Source: an uncultured Roseiflexaceae bacterium
GTDB lineage: Bacteria > Chloroflexota > Chloroflexia > Chloroflexales > Roseiflexaceae
Reading direction: 5' to 3'
Assembly (NCBI GenBank): GCA_937988885.1
Contig: CALKHR010000164.1
Coordinates: forward strand, 62,001-126,000
DNA: 64,000 bases
The notes under the pieces were generated by a model. The model was not told the DNA's origin. It searched no databases and saw only the letters and a program-made list of their open reading frames with translations. Below, one piece after another: positions 1-9,297 of this stretch. The first letter of the stretch is position 1. Each line of letters begins with the position of its first letter. The translations under genes were made by a program, and so were the position numbers.

Positions 1-196
1 ATTTTAAAATTTTATGATACACCAAAACAGGCGTAAACCTTACTTAATGAGGTTACGTCTCCTTTGGACGTCGTGGCCACGAGGCCATCTTCACAATATA
101 CGTTAATTACTCACTTGGATGCACAAACATCCTTGTGCTGTGCTTCTGTCGGGCTGAATTGAGAAGGATTTAATTTGTTGGTTATCGTGCGAGGCG

Positions 197-225
197 ATTA
201 TAGCAGAAAGCCTAAATAGCGTCAA
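197..225 (-). promoter_or_regulatory. Sigma70-type promoter facing left
   Basis: On the minus strand the sequence reads TTGACG, 17 nt, TATAAT, a near-consensus promoter preceded by TGC (extended -10). Transcription would start near 190 and run off the left edge, giving a leader of at least about 130 nt before the first good Shine-Dalgarno-like AAGGAG (minus strand, 58-63). The leader can form a GGATG/CATCC hairpin. The gene it serves is not in the window. Confidence 0.75.
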
Positions 226-449
226 TAAAGGTTTGTTATAGCTACTAAAATACTAAGGTATCTTTGTAATGGGTTGTATTAAAATTTAGTAAATGTTTTA
301 TTTTTGAAGCTTGATAATTGTTTGTAAGAGTATTGTGTGTTAGGCAATCAATGAATTATACCAAATCCGAGTATTCACTTACTCGAAGAGGGATGCTGGA
401 TAAATAACGCGATTCTGCCTTTCAACAGATACCAGCATTATCACCGCAA

Positions 450-490
450 GTGGTGTCGATGCGCTGCTACGCGCAGCGCATCGACACCAC
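450..490. repeat. Perfect 18-bp inverted repeat, 5-nt loop
   Basis: Arm 450-467 (GTGGTGTCGATGCGCTGC) is exactly complementary to arm 473-490, with loop TACGC. No T-run follows on either strand, so it is not a typical intrinsic terminator. It is GC-rich inside an AT-rich spacer. It could be a REP/MITE-like element, a protein-binding palindrome or a factor-dependent terminator. I did not see a second copy in the window. Confidence 0.8.
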
Positions 491-630
491 ATAAAATGGA
501 AAGTACCTTGCTGCCGCAGGCTACAACTGGTTTGAGACTGACACTGTCCAACCGGATTTAGTATTAAATGAGGATAAGGGCAATACAACACATGATAACC
601 CATCGTGCATAGGTGCAGTAGGAGGGGTAG

Positions 631-660
631 AAAAGAGGTTGGGCGAAACCAACCTCTTTT
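631..660 (-). terminator. Intrinsic terminator of the HEAT-protein operon
   Basis: AAAAGAGGTTGG (631-642) pairs with CCAACCTCTTTT (649-660) around a 6-nt loop, with A/T runs on both sides, so it can act in both directions. It overlaps the stop codon of the leftward HEAT gene. Confidence 0.8.
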
Positions 661-1313
661 TAATGCTTTGAGTGTTGTTGGAGCAGCGTTTGCACACGAT
701 TAAATTCATCGTCTAGGCGCAGTGGGTTAGACGAGGCGATCTGTTCAGCCGCCCGTTTGGCAGCCTCAGCGATCGAAGCGCCCCACGAGGTTGTGCTTGT
801 ATCCTCGTTGGCGAGCTGTTCGAGCGGGCCAATGGCATCGGGGATATGGAGGTTTGTAAGCGCATGCGTGGCTGCATAACGCACATCGGGCGAGGGATGA
901 TGCAGCGCTGTCAGCAGCGGATGGAAGGCGCGCGGATCGCCGATCTTGCCGAGCGCAACCGCAGAACGGTGGGCGATCCGTGGATCGGGGTCGGTGAGCC
1001 CCAGGAAGAGGTGGTTCAACGCTCGTGCTTCGCCGATCACGCCCAGCACGCGGATAGCCTCGATCCGCAAAGTGGTCTCCTCGCCATTGGCCAACTCCAA
1101 CAGCGCCTCGAGGGCGGGCGGGCCGATCACGCCGAGCGCCCAAGCCGAGCGCAGGCGCACATCATGATCGCTGTGGCCCAATAACTTGACGAGCGGTTCT
1201 ACCGCAGGAGCGCCAAGCATCCCAAGCGCAAAGGCGGCTTGGGCACGGGCAACCTCGTTATCGCTCTGCAGATCGGCGATCAGTCGGTTAATCGAATCGG
1301 ATTGCTCACTCAT
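660..1313 (-). CDS. HEAT-repeat (PBS-lyase-like) protein
   Basis: A 217-residue soluble protein made almost entirely of about five HEAT/PBS-lyase-type alpha repeats (roughly residues 8-170). They show the recurring pattern of a paired helix with VR or AR, an A.ALG.(I/L)G core and a following P.L..LL helix. Such repeats form a protein-protein interaction scaffold, and no catalytic motif is visible. A Gly-rich SD-like stretch precedes the ATG. It is the last gene of the leftward fabF-rnc-reductase-HEAT run, 45 bp after the preceding gene, and ends in a strong terminator. The partner is unknown. It could also be a phycobilin-lyase homologue, but such repeats are common in Chloroflexota without phycobilins. 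Confidence 0.85.
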   Translation of the reverse strand: MSEQSDSINRLIADLQSDNEVARAQAAFALGMLGAPAVEPLVKLLGHSDHDVRLRSAWALGVIGPPALEALLELANGEETTLRIEAIRVLGVIGEARALNHLFLGLTDPDPRIAHRSAVALGKIGDPRAFHPLLTALHHPSPDVRYAATHALTNLHIPDAIGPLEQLANEDTSTTSWGASIAEAAKRAAEQIASSNPLRLDDEFNRVQTLLQQHSKH

Positions 1314-1358
1314 GGCTGTTCCCCCACGTGGTTCAATGGTGCTTTGTGAACACCAGAG

Positions 1359-2210
1359 TTAGCCAATAGATGCACCAAGAACGTCGCTAACCCCACGGAG
1401 ACGAGTGTGTAGTAGGCGTTGTGCGCGGCTGATATCAAGCGTACAATGACGTGGTCGTCGTAAACCGCTCTCGCTACTGAGCCCCGCCCGCAACACCTCG
1501 GGTGAACGACCATGCGCTGCGGCTATCAAACGCGCAAAATCGTAGCGGCTGATCGGCTCCGGCCCGGCGATATGGAGAATACCGCTATAATCCAGGTTCG
1601 CCACCTCAAGCAACGCCGCCGCAAGATCATCGACTGTGATTGGACAGCGGATCTCGTCGGTGAAGAAGGTCAGGTCGGCCCGCCCATCGGCAACATCGAG
1701 GATGAGTTGCTCGTGCGTGCCCAACCGTGAGCCACCATACAGTAACGAAGTGCGAACAATCACAGAGGTTGGCAAGATCTCGGCCACCATGCCCTCGGCG
1801 GCGGCCTTCGCCTCACCGTAAGGAGTGATCGGACTTGGCGGGTCATCCTCGGTATAAGCACCCTCGCGCGTGCCATCGAAGATCGCATCGCTTGAGAGAT
1901 GGATCAGCCGAGCGTTCACATCGCGGGCGGCGCGCGCCACGACAGCCGCACCCGTCGCACATGTGGACCACAGGTCTGGCCCGTTCTGGCGATACGCTGT
2001 ATGCACCACCACATCGGGCTGGACTTCCTGAAACGCACGCTCAACCGCAGCAGCATCACGGATATCGAGAGGTATTTGAGGGATGGTGGGATGTGCTGCA
2101 GGTTGACGAAATACGGTAGTTGTGACGTGCCAGCCTTGGGCGTTGGCTTGATGCGCAAGCTCGGCCCCCAAATAGCCAGCTCCGCCAGTGATGAGCATGC
2201 GCCGTGTCAT
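1359..2210 (-). CDS. RmlD-like NAD(P)-dependent sugar-nucleotide reductase/epimerase
   Basis: A 283-residue extended short-chain dehydrogenase of the dTDP-4-dehydrorhamnose reductase (RmlD) type. Visible are the N-terminal dinucleotide-binding TGGAGYLG, a SSDAIFDG strand where the family has its catalytic Ser/Thr, and YGEAK giving the Tyr-x-x-x-Lys pair. Length is usual for RmlD. No rmlA, rmlB or rmlC lies nearby, so its substrate cannot be fixed; it may act on another dTDP- or NDP-sugar. It starts 32 bp after rnc in the same direction and is probably cotranscribed. The start has an AAGG motif 9 nt upstream; an in-frame ATG four codons later is an alternative. Confidence 0.8.
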   Translation of the reverse strand: MTRRMLITGGAGYLGAELAHQANAQGWHVTTTVFRQPAAHPTIPQIPLDIRDAAAVERAFQEVQPDVVVHTAYRQNGPDLWSTCATGAAVVARAARDVNARLIHLSSDAIFDGTREGAYTEDDPPSPITPYGEAKAAAEGMVAEILPTSVIVRTSLLYGGSRLGTHEQLILDVADGRADLTFFTDEIRCPITVDDLAAALLEVANLDYSGILHIAGPEPISRYDFARLIAAAHGRSPEVLRAGLSSESGLRRPRHCTLDISRAQRLLHTRLRGVSDVLGASIG

Positions 2211-2242
2211 CGTTATCAGCCTTTATCAGCAGGGTACGGTAG

Positions 2243-2944
2243 CTAATCGAGGCCGTTGAGCGATTCGAGCGCGGCCTGCGCGGCGGCCTGCGCGGCAGCC
2301 TGTTTACTAGAACCACGCCCCGTCCCGAGTGGATCATCACCAGCGAACACCTCGACCACAAACTCGCGCCGATGCTCTGGCCCGCTCACCGAAACGGTCT
2401 GATAGCGTGGAGTAATATTTCGATCAGCCTGGATGCGTTGCTGTAAACGACTTTTGTAATCGAGCGGCAGGCCGTGCATTTGGATATGCTCGATCTGCTG
2501 TTCGAATAAGGGCTGTAGGAAGGCGCGCGCGGCTTCCAAACCGCTATCGAGCACGATCGCCGCGACCACCGCCTCGAAGGTATCTGCCAGCAGCGAATCG
2601 CGTTCGCGGCCATTCCCAGCAGCATCGCCTTTGCTGAGGCGGATGTATGCGCCAAGCTCGAACGAGCGGGCGAACTGCGCGAGCATAGAGGTGTTGATCA
2701 GCGCCGAGCGAATGATCGTCATTTCGCCCTCGCCGCGCGTTGGGAAGCGGTTGTACACCAGCGAGGCTGCGATATAGTTGAGCGCTGCATCGCCGAGGAA
2801 CTCTAGCCGCTCGCTATTGGCGAGATCAACAGTCTCTTCAGGATGTTCGTGGACAAACGACCGATGGACGAGCGCACTTTGAAGCAGGCGCGGGTTCTTA
2901 AAGGAGACACCCAATCGTTCGATCAACGTATCTAAAGAAGCCAT
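2243..2944 (-). CDS. rnc: Ribonuclease III
   Basis: A 233-residue dsRNA endonuclease of rRNA and mRNA processing. The RNase III signature ERLEFLGDAALN is near residue 45, with the second acidic catalytic segment LADTFEAVVAA near residue 118. A C-terminal double-stranded-RNA-binding domain follows (about 160-230: DYKSRLQQ, then GSSKQAAAQAAA). Length and domain order are normal. It lies 53 bp downstream of fabF in the same orientation, an arrangement found in many bacteria where fabF or acpP and rnc share an operon, which supports cotranscription. Confidence 0.96.
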   Translation of the reverse strand: MASLDTLIERLGVSFKNPRLLQSALVHRSFVHEHPEETVDLANSERLEFLGDAALNYIAASLVYNRFPTRGEGEMTIIRSALINTSMLAQFARSFELGAYIRLSKGDAAGNGRERDSLLADTFEAVVAAIVLDSGLEAARAFLQPLFEQQIEHIQMHGLPLDYKSRLQQRIQADRNITPRYQTVSVSGPEHRREFVVEVFAGDDPLGTGRGSSKQAAAQAAAQAALESLNGLD

Positions 2945-2997
2945 ATACCTTTGGTTGAATCACGGGCAGCACACATCGAGTATGCTGCCCGTGATCA

Positions 2998-4236
2998 TTA
3001 ATTGTAACGGCGGAATACCAGCGAGACGTTGTGGCCACCAAAGCCAAACGAATTGCTGATCGCCGTGTTGATCCGTGCCGGACGGGCGGCGTTTGGTACG
3101 TAGTCGAGATCGCACTCCGGATCAGGCGTGTTGAGGTTGATCGTTGGTGGCAACAGATCATTCTGGATGGCCAAGATCGAGATCGCCGCCTCGATCGCGC
3201 CTGCTGCACCGACCAAGTGGCCCAACTGCGACTTGCTCGAACTGACGGGCACCTTGTAGGCACGCTCGCCCAACAGCGTCTTGATCGCCTGCGTCTCGGC
3301 GACATCGCCAGCCGGTGTGCTCGTGCCATGGGCGTTGACATAATCCACATCGTCGGGCGTCAGGTTGGCGTTGCGCAGCGCCATACGCATCGCGCGCAGG
3401 GCACCTTCGCCGCCAGCAGCCGGTTGGGTGATATGGTACGCGTCGGCGGAGAGGCCATAGCCCACAATCTCGGCAAGGATGCGAGCGCCGCGAGCCTGAG
3501 CCGATTCGAGATCCTCGAGCATCAGCAGCGCGCAGCCCTCCGAGAGCACGAAACCATCGCGCGTGGCATCGAACGGACGGGAGGCCGTGGTTGGCTCGTC
3601 GTTGCGGGTCGAGATCGCGCGAGCGCTCGCGAAGGCCGCGATACCGAGCGGCGTGATCGGCGCTTCGCTACCACCTGCGATCACCGCTTTGGCCCAGCCG
3701 CGCCGAATGAGTTCGGCGGCTTCGCCAATTGCATGGGCACCAGTGGCGCAGGCCGAGGTCGGGCAGAAGTTCGGCCCCTTCAAGCCGTAGCGGATCGAAA
3801 CCTGCCCAGCGGCCATATTGGTGATCATTGCCGGAACGAGGAACGGGCTAACGCGGCTCGGCCCTTTATCGCGCAGCGTGTACAAGCCATCGGCGAAAGC
3901 CGCGATGCCACCGATGCCGCTACCGATGATCACGCCAATATCCTCGGCGTTGTCGGGCGTCACCGTCAACTCCGCCGACCGCATCACTTCTTCGGCGGCG
4001 GCAAGCGCAAAGTGGATGAACCGATCGTTACGGCGCACCTCTTTGCGATCCATATAATTTAGCGGATCGAACCCCTTCACCTCACCAGCAATGCGAGATT
4101 CGAGGCCGGTTGTATCGCACAATGTGACAGGCCCAACGCCGCTGCGTGCTTCGCGGATGCCCTGCCAGAGCGATGGCACATCGAGCCCCAATGGGCTCAC
4201 AGCGCCTATTCCTGTGATAACCACACGCCGCTCCAT
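2998..4236 (-). CDS. fabF: 3-oxoacyl-[acyl-carrier-protein] synthase II
   Basis: A 412-residue KASII that condenses malonyl-ACP with acyl-ACP in fatty acid elongation. The catalytic Cys is in TSACATGAHA, and the two His are in NAHGTSTPAGD and KSQLGHLVGAAG. The start is placed at ATG 4236 because AAGGAGG lies 9 nt upstream and MERRVVITG matches the family's N terminus. Further upstream in-frame codons run into the promoter. It is the first gene of the leftward run fabF-rnc-reductase-HEAT. accD/accA for the same pathway are 38 kb away. No acpP, fabD or fabH is adjacent. Confidence 0.96.
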   Translation of the reverse strand: MERRVVITGIGAVSPLGLDVPSLWQGIREARSGVGPVTLCDTTGLESRIAGEVKGFDPLNYMDRKEVRRNDRFIHFALAAAEEVMRSAELTVTPDNAEDIGVIIGSGIGGIAAFADGLYTLRDKGPSRVSPFLVPAMITNMAAGQVSIRYGLKGPNFCPTSACATGAHAIGEAAELIRRGWAKAVIAGGSEAPITPLGIAAFASARAISTRNDEPTTASRPFDATRDGFVLSEGCALLMLEDLESAQARGARILAEIVGYGLSADAYHITQPAAGGEGALRAMRMALRNANLTPDDVDYVNAHGTSTPAGDVAETQAIKTLLGERAYKVPVSSSKSQLGHLVGAAGAIEAAISILAIQNDLLPPTINLNTPDPECDLDYVPNAARPARINTAISNSFGFGGHNVSLVFRRYN

Positions 4237-4279
4237 CGGCATGCCCCTCCTTAGTATGATTGCTTGTTGTGTGGGGCAC

Positions 4280-4308
4280 ATTATAGCAGAGCGTTGCGGT
4301 CGGGGCAA
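4280..4308 (-). promoter_or_regulatory. Promoter of the fabF operon
   Basis: The minus strand reads TTGCCC, 17 nt, TATAAT with TGC before the -10. The expected start near 4273 gives a leader of about 37 nt to the fabF ATG, with the SD inside it. Confidence 0.7.
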
Positions 4309-4342
4309 TTATGCTGTCGGAGCGACGGTGGTTTGAATGGGG

Positions 4343-5998
4343 TCACTTCTTCTCAAGTGCGCTGCGCGCTAAGCGTGCGCCGTTGATCGCCTCATCAAGC
4401 TCTTCATCGAGGCGCAGCGCCATCTCGAACGAGCGCAACGCATCTTGAGGGCGGCTCATGCGCAACTGGCAGGTACCGTAGCGCGCCCACGTCAGGGCCG
4501 AGCGCGGGTCGAGCTTGAGCGCCTCGGCATAGGCGCGACGAGCCTTGTGCAGGCGATCCTGGGCCACCTGTAGGTCGCCGAGCAGGCGCCACGCGAGCGA
4601 ATCGAACCCATCGTAGGAGATCGCCTTCTCGATGCACTGTTGAGCTTCGCGCAGCAAGCCGTTTTTCTGCAGCAGAATGCCTTTTTCGCGCCAGAGCCGC
4701 GGTGAATTGGGGGTGTAGGAGAGCCCTTGATCGTAGCTCGCCATGGCCCGTTCCGGCATCATCATCGCCGTATACGTCTCGCCGCGCAACGCCAGCAGAT
4801 AGCCGAAATCGTTGCGATCGGTGGCGCGCTTCAGCCCCTCCTCGATCGCCCGCAACGTCTCGTTGTACTGCCACAGTTTGAGGCGGGCGCGAGCCAAATT
4901 CAGCCAACTATCGGCGCGGCTATCGTCGATGTTGAGCGCTTGACGGAAGCACGAGAGCGCCTCGCTATACTCGTTCATATCCATATGCGCTAGGCCCATC
5001 TCCGTCCAGCGTTCGTGTTCGTTATCGCTATTGGTAGGCCAACGGCTGACGAAACGCTCGCTAAACAGGTGCTTGCGCAGAAGTTGCAGGTCCTCCTCAA
5101 CTTCCTTGAAGCTCTGATACCGATCGGCTGGACGTTTGGCGAGGCAACGCATCACAATATGCGTGGCGCCTTTGTGCAGTGTGGGCTTAATATCGCGGGG
5201 ATCGCGCGGCTCAACGTGAAAATGCATGCGGATCAGCGATTCATCGCGCATCGAGTCGAACGGCAGCTTGCCGGTGAACAACTCGTAGAGCATCACGCCA
5301 AACGCGTAAATATCCGTCCACACGCCAACATGGATCGAGCCCTCGATCGCCTCGGGAGCCATGTAGGGCAGCGTACCTCCTAGCACATCGGGGGGCGGTG
5401 TGCGGATGCGCGAGGCAGGGCTGCGCAGGTCGCGCAGATGATCGGCCCACTGCCACGTCGGAAGCACGCGCGCCAAGCCGAAATCGGTCACTTTGGCCTG
5501 ACCATCGAGCGTCACCATAATGTTATCGGGCTTGATATCGCGATGGAGGATCGCGGCGCGCTCGACGGCGTAGCTCATGCCCCAGCAGATCTGTATGGCG
5601 TAGTCGATCGCCTCTTGGAGTTGCAGGTGGCCAACCAAGGTGCGCAACGGGCCGCCGTGCACATACTCGGCGACAACATGCGGCTTGCCGAGGAACGTGC
5701 GCAGGTCATAGGCCCGCACAATATTCGGGTGGTTGCCCAAACGAACCCACAACTCAGCTTCGGCATTGAAACGGGTGATCGCTTCATCATCCCAAAGGAA
5801 TTTATTCTGGAAGGTTTTAATAGCAACCCGTCGCCGACGTTGACGATCATGGGCGATATATACAATGCCCATGAAACCGCGGCGCACTTGCTCCACCTCA
5901 AAGCGCTGTTCAATGGTATCGCCTACTTTGAATTCGCGCCCAAGTGGGGTTCCTTTTCTTGAGGTCGAACGGCTTCGGTTAAACAGACGGCGAAGCAT
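4343..5998 (-). CDS. Serine/threonine protein kinase with C-terminal TPR repeats
   Basis: A 551-residue Hanks-type kinase. The kinase domain spans about residues 25-290: VAIK with the catalytic Lys, HRDIKPDN catalytic loop, DFGLA, then PYMAPEAI. The glycine loop is degenerate (RRGFMGIV, first Gly replaced by Arg). About residues 325-545 form a tandem TPR array (MGLAHMDMNEYSEALSCF and similar units). No transmembrane segment is seen, so it is cytoplasmic, unlike PASTA kinases. The start is ATG 5998, with GGAAG 8 nt upstream. A PP2C phosphatase at 16.8 kb is a possible but unlinked partner. It follows the membrane-protein gene by about 50 bp and may be cotranscribed. Confidence 0.93.
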   Translation of the reverse strand: MLRRLFNRSRSTSRKGTPLGREFKVGDTIEQRFEVEQVRRGFMGIVYIAHDRQRRRRVAIKTFQNKFLWDDEAITRFNAEAELWVRLGNHPNIVRAYDLRTFLGKPHVVAEYVHGGPLRTLVGHLQLQEAIDYAIQICWGMSYAVERAAILHRDIKPDNIMVTLDGQAKVTDFGLARVLPTWQWADHLRDLRSPASRIRTPPPDVLGGTLPYMAPEAIEGSIHVGVWTDIYAFGVMLYELFTGKLPFDSMRDESLIRMHFHVEPRDPRDIKPTLHKGATHIVMRCLAKRPADRYQSFKEVEEDLQLLRKHLFSERFVSRWPTNSDNEHERWTEMGLAHMDMNEYSEALSCFRQALNIDDSRADSWLNLARARLKLWQYNETLRAIEEGLKRATDRNDFGYLLALRGETYTAMMMPERAMASYDQGLSYTPNSPRLWREKGILLQKNGLLREAQQCIEKAISYDGFDSLAWRLLGDLQVAQDRLHKARRAYAEALKLDPRSALTWARYGTCQLRMSRPQDALRSFEMALRLDEELDEAINGARLARSALEKK

Positions 5999-6051
5999 AT
6001 GCACATCTTCCGAATCACTATTGATCGCTTTTCATGATACCACAGCTTGCT

Positions 6052-7572
6052 CTACCTGCTAAGATAGATCGTTTGTTCATCCTCAAACTGCGTTATCCAG
6101 CCTGGCATTGCCTTTAGATGCTCAATCAGCCCATTCTGACGCTCTTTATTAAGCAGAAACCCGTCAAATCCGTACTTCTGTAGTAATTGCTCAACCTGAA
6201 GCCCTTGACTAAGCATGATGTAGTCATTCCACTGCTCGTACGGGTAAAGTTCGATACGCGTATCGATAAACACCGGTTGTTCCGGTGCAGCCCAGATCAA
6301 GTACGATCCATACGCTTCTGTGTGAAACAATCGTTGGGGACGGGCGTTCTGAGCGCGCAGCGCCTCCACCGCAGCCACGGGCGTATCTTCGCTGAGCAGC
6401 CCGCCGACGCTGGGTGGCAGGCCCAAGTGCGGCTTGATCCACGGCAGGCCGAGCAGCACCAACAGCCCCAACACGCCGATCAACACGCCGTTGAGCATCG
6501 GCGAGCCGCTGGGCCTGCGCTTCGTGCTAGCCTTGGGCTGCGCGCTCGCCAATTGTGTCGCCAACAACGGCGCGACCACAAACCCGATCCAGACGATATT
6601 GCGAGAAGCTCCCAGCGCCAGCCAAAAGAATGCGCCAAACAACAGCATATCAGTCAGATCGGGGCGTTGTCGCACATACGCCAGCACCGCCACACACCCC
6701 ATCACGAAGATGAAGAAGATCGCCCCGCTGCCGTCAGCATCGCGGAGCGTCGGTGGCGCCCACTCCGTGACCAGCGTTGTGACAGAGCTGCTTCCCAGCA
6801 AGCTCCGCACATAACCCAACACGCCCACGCCACGGGGATTGATCAGCGTCGCCAAGCCGCTCAGCGCACCCCAAATCACCAGAGGTAGCAGTGCGGCTGG
6901 CGGTGCTGCCGTCGCACCGCGCACCACCCGCTTCAGCAACTCGCCCACAAACGTGATGCCGATCAGCGCTAGCCCCAGCACGAACGCGCCGTGCATATTT
7001 ACCCACAGCACCATCAGCAGCGGCAGCAGCCACAACCGATTACTGCGCCCTGCCCGATAATTCGCCAGAATCATCACAAACGCGGCAAACAGCGGGAACG
7101 TGTAGCTCTGCGGGCGCACCGACCAATTGCTGAACGATACCAGCATCACCACCAGGATCAGCACCACACTCAAGCGGATGCTCCCCGAAGCGACCAAGCA
7201 CAGGCGCAGCAGCAGCCCGTAGGCCAGCACAATGATTAACGACTGCGCGAGCACAATCAACTCGATCCCGCCGAGCCAGTACAAGCCGTACATCAGCACC
7301 TCGGCCAGCCAGCTCTGATTGAAAAACGGCTGACCGAACTGCGTGTACGAAAAGCCATCGACCGTAGGAATCGCGCCCGTATTCACGATCAGTCGCCCGG
7401 TCGCCATATGCCACCAGAAATCGTGCGGAGGGATCGGCGAGAAGAGCGGACGCAGCGCCAGCAGAATCAACGCAGCCGCAAGCCACACATGATCGAGCGT
7501 CAGCGACGCCCGCGCGGAGCTTGAAGTGCGTGTGGGTGGTGTGCTAGGGCGCGAGATCGATTCCTGCGACAT
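6052..7572 (-). CDS. Polytopic membrane protein, GT-C-glycosyltransferase-like
   Basis: A 506-residue integral membrane protein with about ten hydrophobic segments in residues 30-385 and a C-terminal soluble domain of about 110 residues. The loop after the first segment has PPHDFWWHMATGRLI, followed by a G..P..D.FSYT..G and W(L)AE pattern. An acidic residue in the first external loop is typical of GT-C enzymes, so a polyprenyl-phosphate-sugar transferase is plausible but unproven. It is a paralogue of the next gene upstream (7696-9246): the same PHDFWWH loop and the same C-terminal YGSY(L/I).WA...FIDTR.ELY motif. The divergent gene at 9411 makes a polyprenol-phosphate sugar. Confidence 0.75.
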   Translation of the reverse strand: MSQESISRPSTPPTRTSSSARASLTLDHVWLAAALILLALRPLFSPIPPHDFWWHMATGRLIVNTGAIPTVDGFSYTQFGQPFFNQSWLAEVLMYGLYWLGGIELIVLAQSLIIVLAYGLLLRLCLVASGSIRLSVVLILVVMLVSFSNWSVRPQSYTFPLFAAFVMILANYRAGRSNRLWLLPLLMVLWVNMHGAFVLGLALIGITFVGELLKRVVRGATAAPPAALLPLVIWGALSGLATLINPRGVGVLGYVRSLLGSSSVTTLVTEWAPPTLRDADGSGAIFFIFVMGCVAVLAYVRQRPDLTDMLLFGAFFWLALGASRNIVWIGFVVAPLLATQLASAQPKASTKRRPSGSPMLNGVLIGVLGLLVLLGLPWIKPHLGLPPSVGGLLSEDTPVAAVEALRAQNARPQRLFHTEAYGSYLIWAAPEQPVFIDTRIELYPYEQWNDYIMLSQGLQVEQLLQKYGFDGFLLNKERQNGLIEHLKAMPGWITQFEDEQTIYLSR

Positions 7573-7695
7573 ACGCTATTGCTCTCAATCTAGGCGCAGC
7601 ATCGGCAAGCGCGCCGTGGCTGGCCCAAACAGAACGTCATACCTAGAAACAATGAACACATCATCGAGCAGAAAAGCGCCGATGAGCGGGATACA

Positions 7696-9246
7696 TTAGC
7701 GAAGTGTATAGATTTCTGCGCGACCATCGCTGAACTCGCGCACCCAACGCTCGTCCGATTCCAGCGCTTGGGCGAGCCGTAGTTGGTCTTGGCGGTCGAG
7801 CAGAATCCGTGTTGCGCCATACTTATCGACGAGCAGCGAGTGATAATTGCGACCGTTGCTGATCTCGAGGTAATCCTTCCAAATCTCGGCATCATACAGC
7901 TCGACGCGCGTATCGATAAACGCCTTAGTGGTGGGATACAGCGCCCACGTGATGTACGAGCCGTAGCCCATCTCGTTGAACAGCGGACCGCCGGGATGCG
8001 CGCGCAGATATTCCACAGCAGCGAGTGGCGTATCGGCGCTGAAGATGCTCGGTGCGCCCGGATAATCGACAAACATCTCCTGATACGTATCGGGCAGTGG
8101 CAAGCGCCACTTGAAAGCCGGCTGCACCGCGATGAGAAAGCCTAGCAGCACCACGACCACCAGCGCGTTCGCCAAGCGCATACTGTTCTTGATCGGTCGT
8201 GTGATCGTGCTGATATAGGGCGATAAGCACTGCACCAAGATCGGCATCGCCAACAGGCCGAACCACACCACATAGCGTTGGCCCTGCACCGCCTGCCACA
8301 GAAACGCGCCCACCAACAGCACATCAGTGATCGTCGGGCGGCGGCGGCTCAGCCCGAACACCATCAGCATCAGCACAATGGCCGCGAAGAACGCCCGTCC
8401 CGCCAAGCTGCGCGTGGTGGGAGGCAGCCAATCGGTGATCATATCCATATTCACCGTATTGGTCGTTAGCACGCCAACATAGCCGATGATCCCGATGCCC
8501 TTGGGGTTGAGCAGTACCGCCAGGCCAGCGACCGCGCCGATCAGGTAGATCTGCGCGACCCTTCGCCCATCGAGCGCCTCGGGTTGGCGGATCCACCAGC
8601 GGATCGTCTCGCCCAAGGCCACCAACGCGAGCATCACTAAGCCAAGCACGAACGTGCCGTGTAAATTCACCCACAGCGCCATCAGCACAGGGAGCACCCA
8701 CAACATGCGCGGCGCGAGCTGCCCAGCCGTGTAGCGCCCCAGCATCACCATATAAATGGCAAAGATGGGCCATGCCCAGTTCTGAGGCCGCACGATCAGA
8801 TTATTCATCGACATCGCGCCAGCCAGCAGGACCGCCAGTGCTGCCAGGCGCCAGGAGCCGCTGCGTCGCTGTGACTCAAGCGCCACCATCCCGAACGTCA
8901 CCAACCCCAGCAGATTGCGCACATACACCAGCAAAACCGGCCCACCGATCTGATACAGTTGGAACCATAGCCATTCGCTCAGCCACATAGCATAGGTGTA
9001 TGGCGTCTCGGCAGGGACGCCCCACGTGAACATATTCGTGGTGGGAATACCCTGTTCGGCCACGACCTGCCCGGCTCGAATATGCCACCAGAAATCGTGC
9101 GGGGGCGTCGGCACAAGTGACAAATACACGCCGAACAATGTCAGCGCAATCAGCACCCAAAGATGTTCTAACGTCGGGAACGAGCCGAAACGTGCAGTTA
9201 CAGGCTGTTCCACTGCTTGAGGTGGTTGTGGTTGCTGAAACGTCAT
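7696..9246 (-). CDS. Polytopic membrane protein, paralogue of the adjacent GT-C-like protein
   Basis: A 516-residue integral membrane protein with about ten membrane segments, the loop PPHDFWWHIRAGQVV after the first segment, and the C-terminal motif YGSYITWA...FIDTRVELY shared with the 6052-7572 protein. The two are clearly an ancient tandem duplication and are transcribed in the same direction, 123 bp apart. Function is inferred only: GT-C-like glycosyltransfer or a related lipid-linked sugar step. No known glycosyltransferase subfamily signature is recognised. The promoter should lie in the shared spacer with the divergent GT2 gene. Confidence 0.75.
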   Translation of the reverse strand: MTFQQPQPPQAVEQPVTARFGSFPTLEHLWVLIALTLFGVYLSLVPTPPHDFWWHIRAGQVVAEQGIPTTNMFTWGVPAETPYTYAMWLSEWLWFQLYQIGGPVLLVYVRNLLGLVTFGMVALESQRRSGSWRLAALAVLLAGAMSMNNLIVRPQNWAWPIFAIYMVMLGRYTAGQLAPRMLWVLPVLMALWVNLHGTFVLGLVMLALVALGETIRWWIRQPEALDGRRVAQIYLIGAVAGLAVLLNPKGIGIIGYVGVLTTNTVNMDMITDWLPPTTRSLAGRAFFAAIVLMLMVFGLSRRRPTITDVLLVGAFLWQAVQGQRYVVWFGLLAMPILVQCLSPYISTITRPIKNSMRLANALVVVVLLGFLIAVQPAFKWRLPLPDTYQEMFVDYPGAPSIFSADTPLAAVEYLRAHPGGPLFNEMGYGSYITWALYPTTKAFIDTRVELYDAEIWKDYLEISNGRNYHSLLVDKYGATRILLDRQDQLRLAQALESDERWVREFSDGRAEIYTLR

Positions 9247-9297
9247 ACAAATACCTACTCAATAACTGCTATACTACAGCGAAGAGATTTGTGGTTT

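Larger units (their letters stand above)
1..659. other. Gene-free region at left edge
   Basis: No convincing coding sequence is seen here. The open frames in it lack a ribosome-binding site and have no recognisable protein character. It holds a leftward promoter (197-225) with the start of a long leader running off the window, a perfect 18-bp hairpin (450-490), and the terminator of the HEAT gene (631-660). The stretch 230-360 is very AT-rich. Confidence 0.7.

Noticed and set aside
379..709. Leftward open frames upstream of the HEAT gene terminator
   Set aside because: They cross the hairpin at 450-490 and the terminator at 631-660, and have no SD or protein-like composition.
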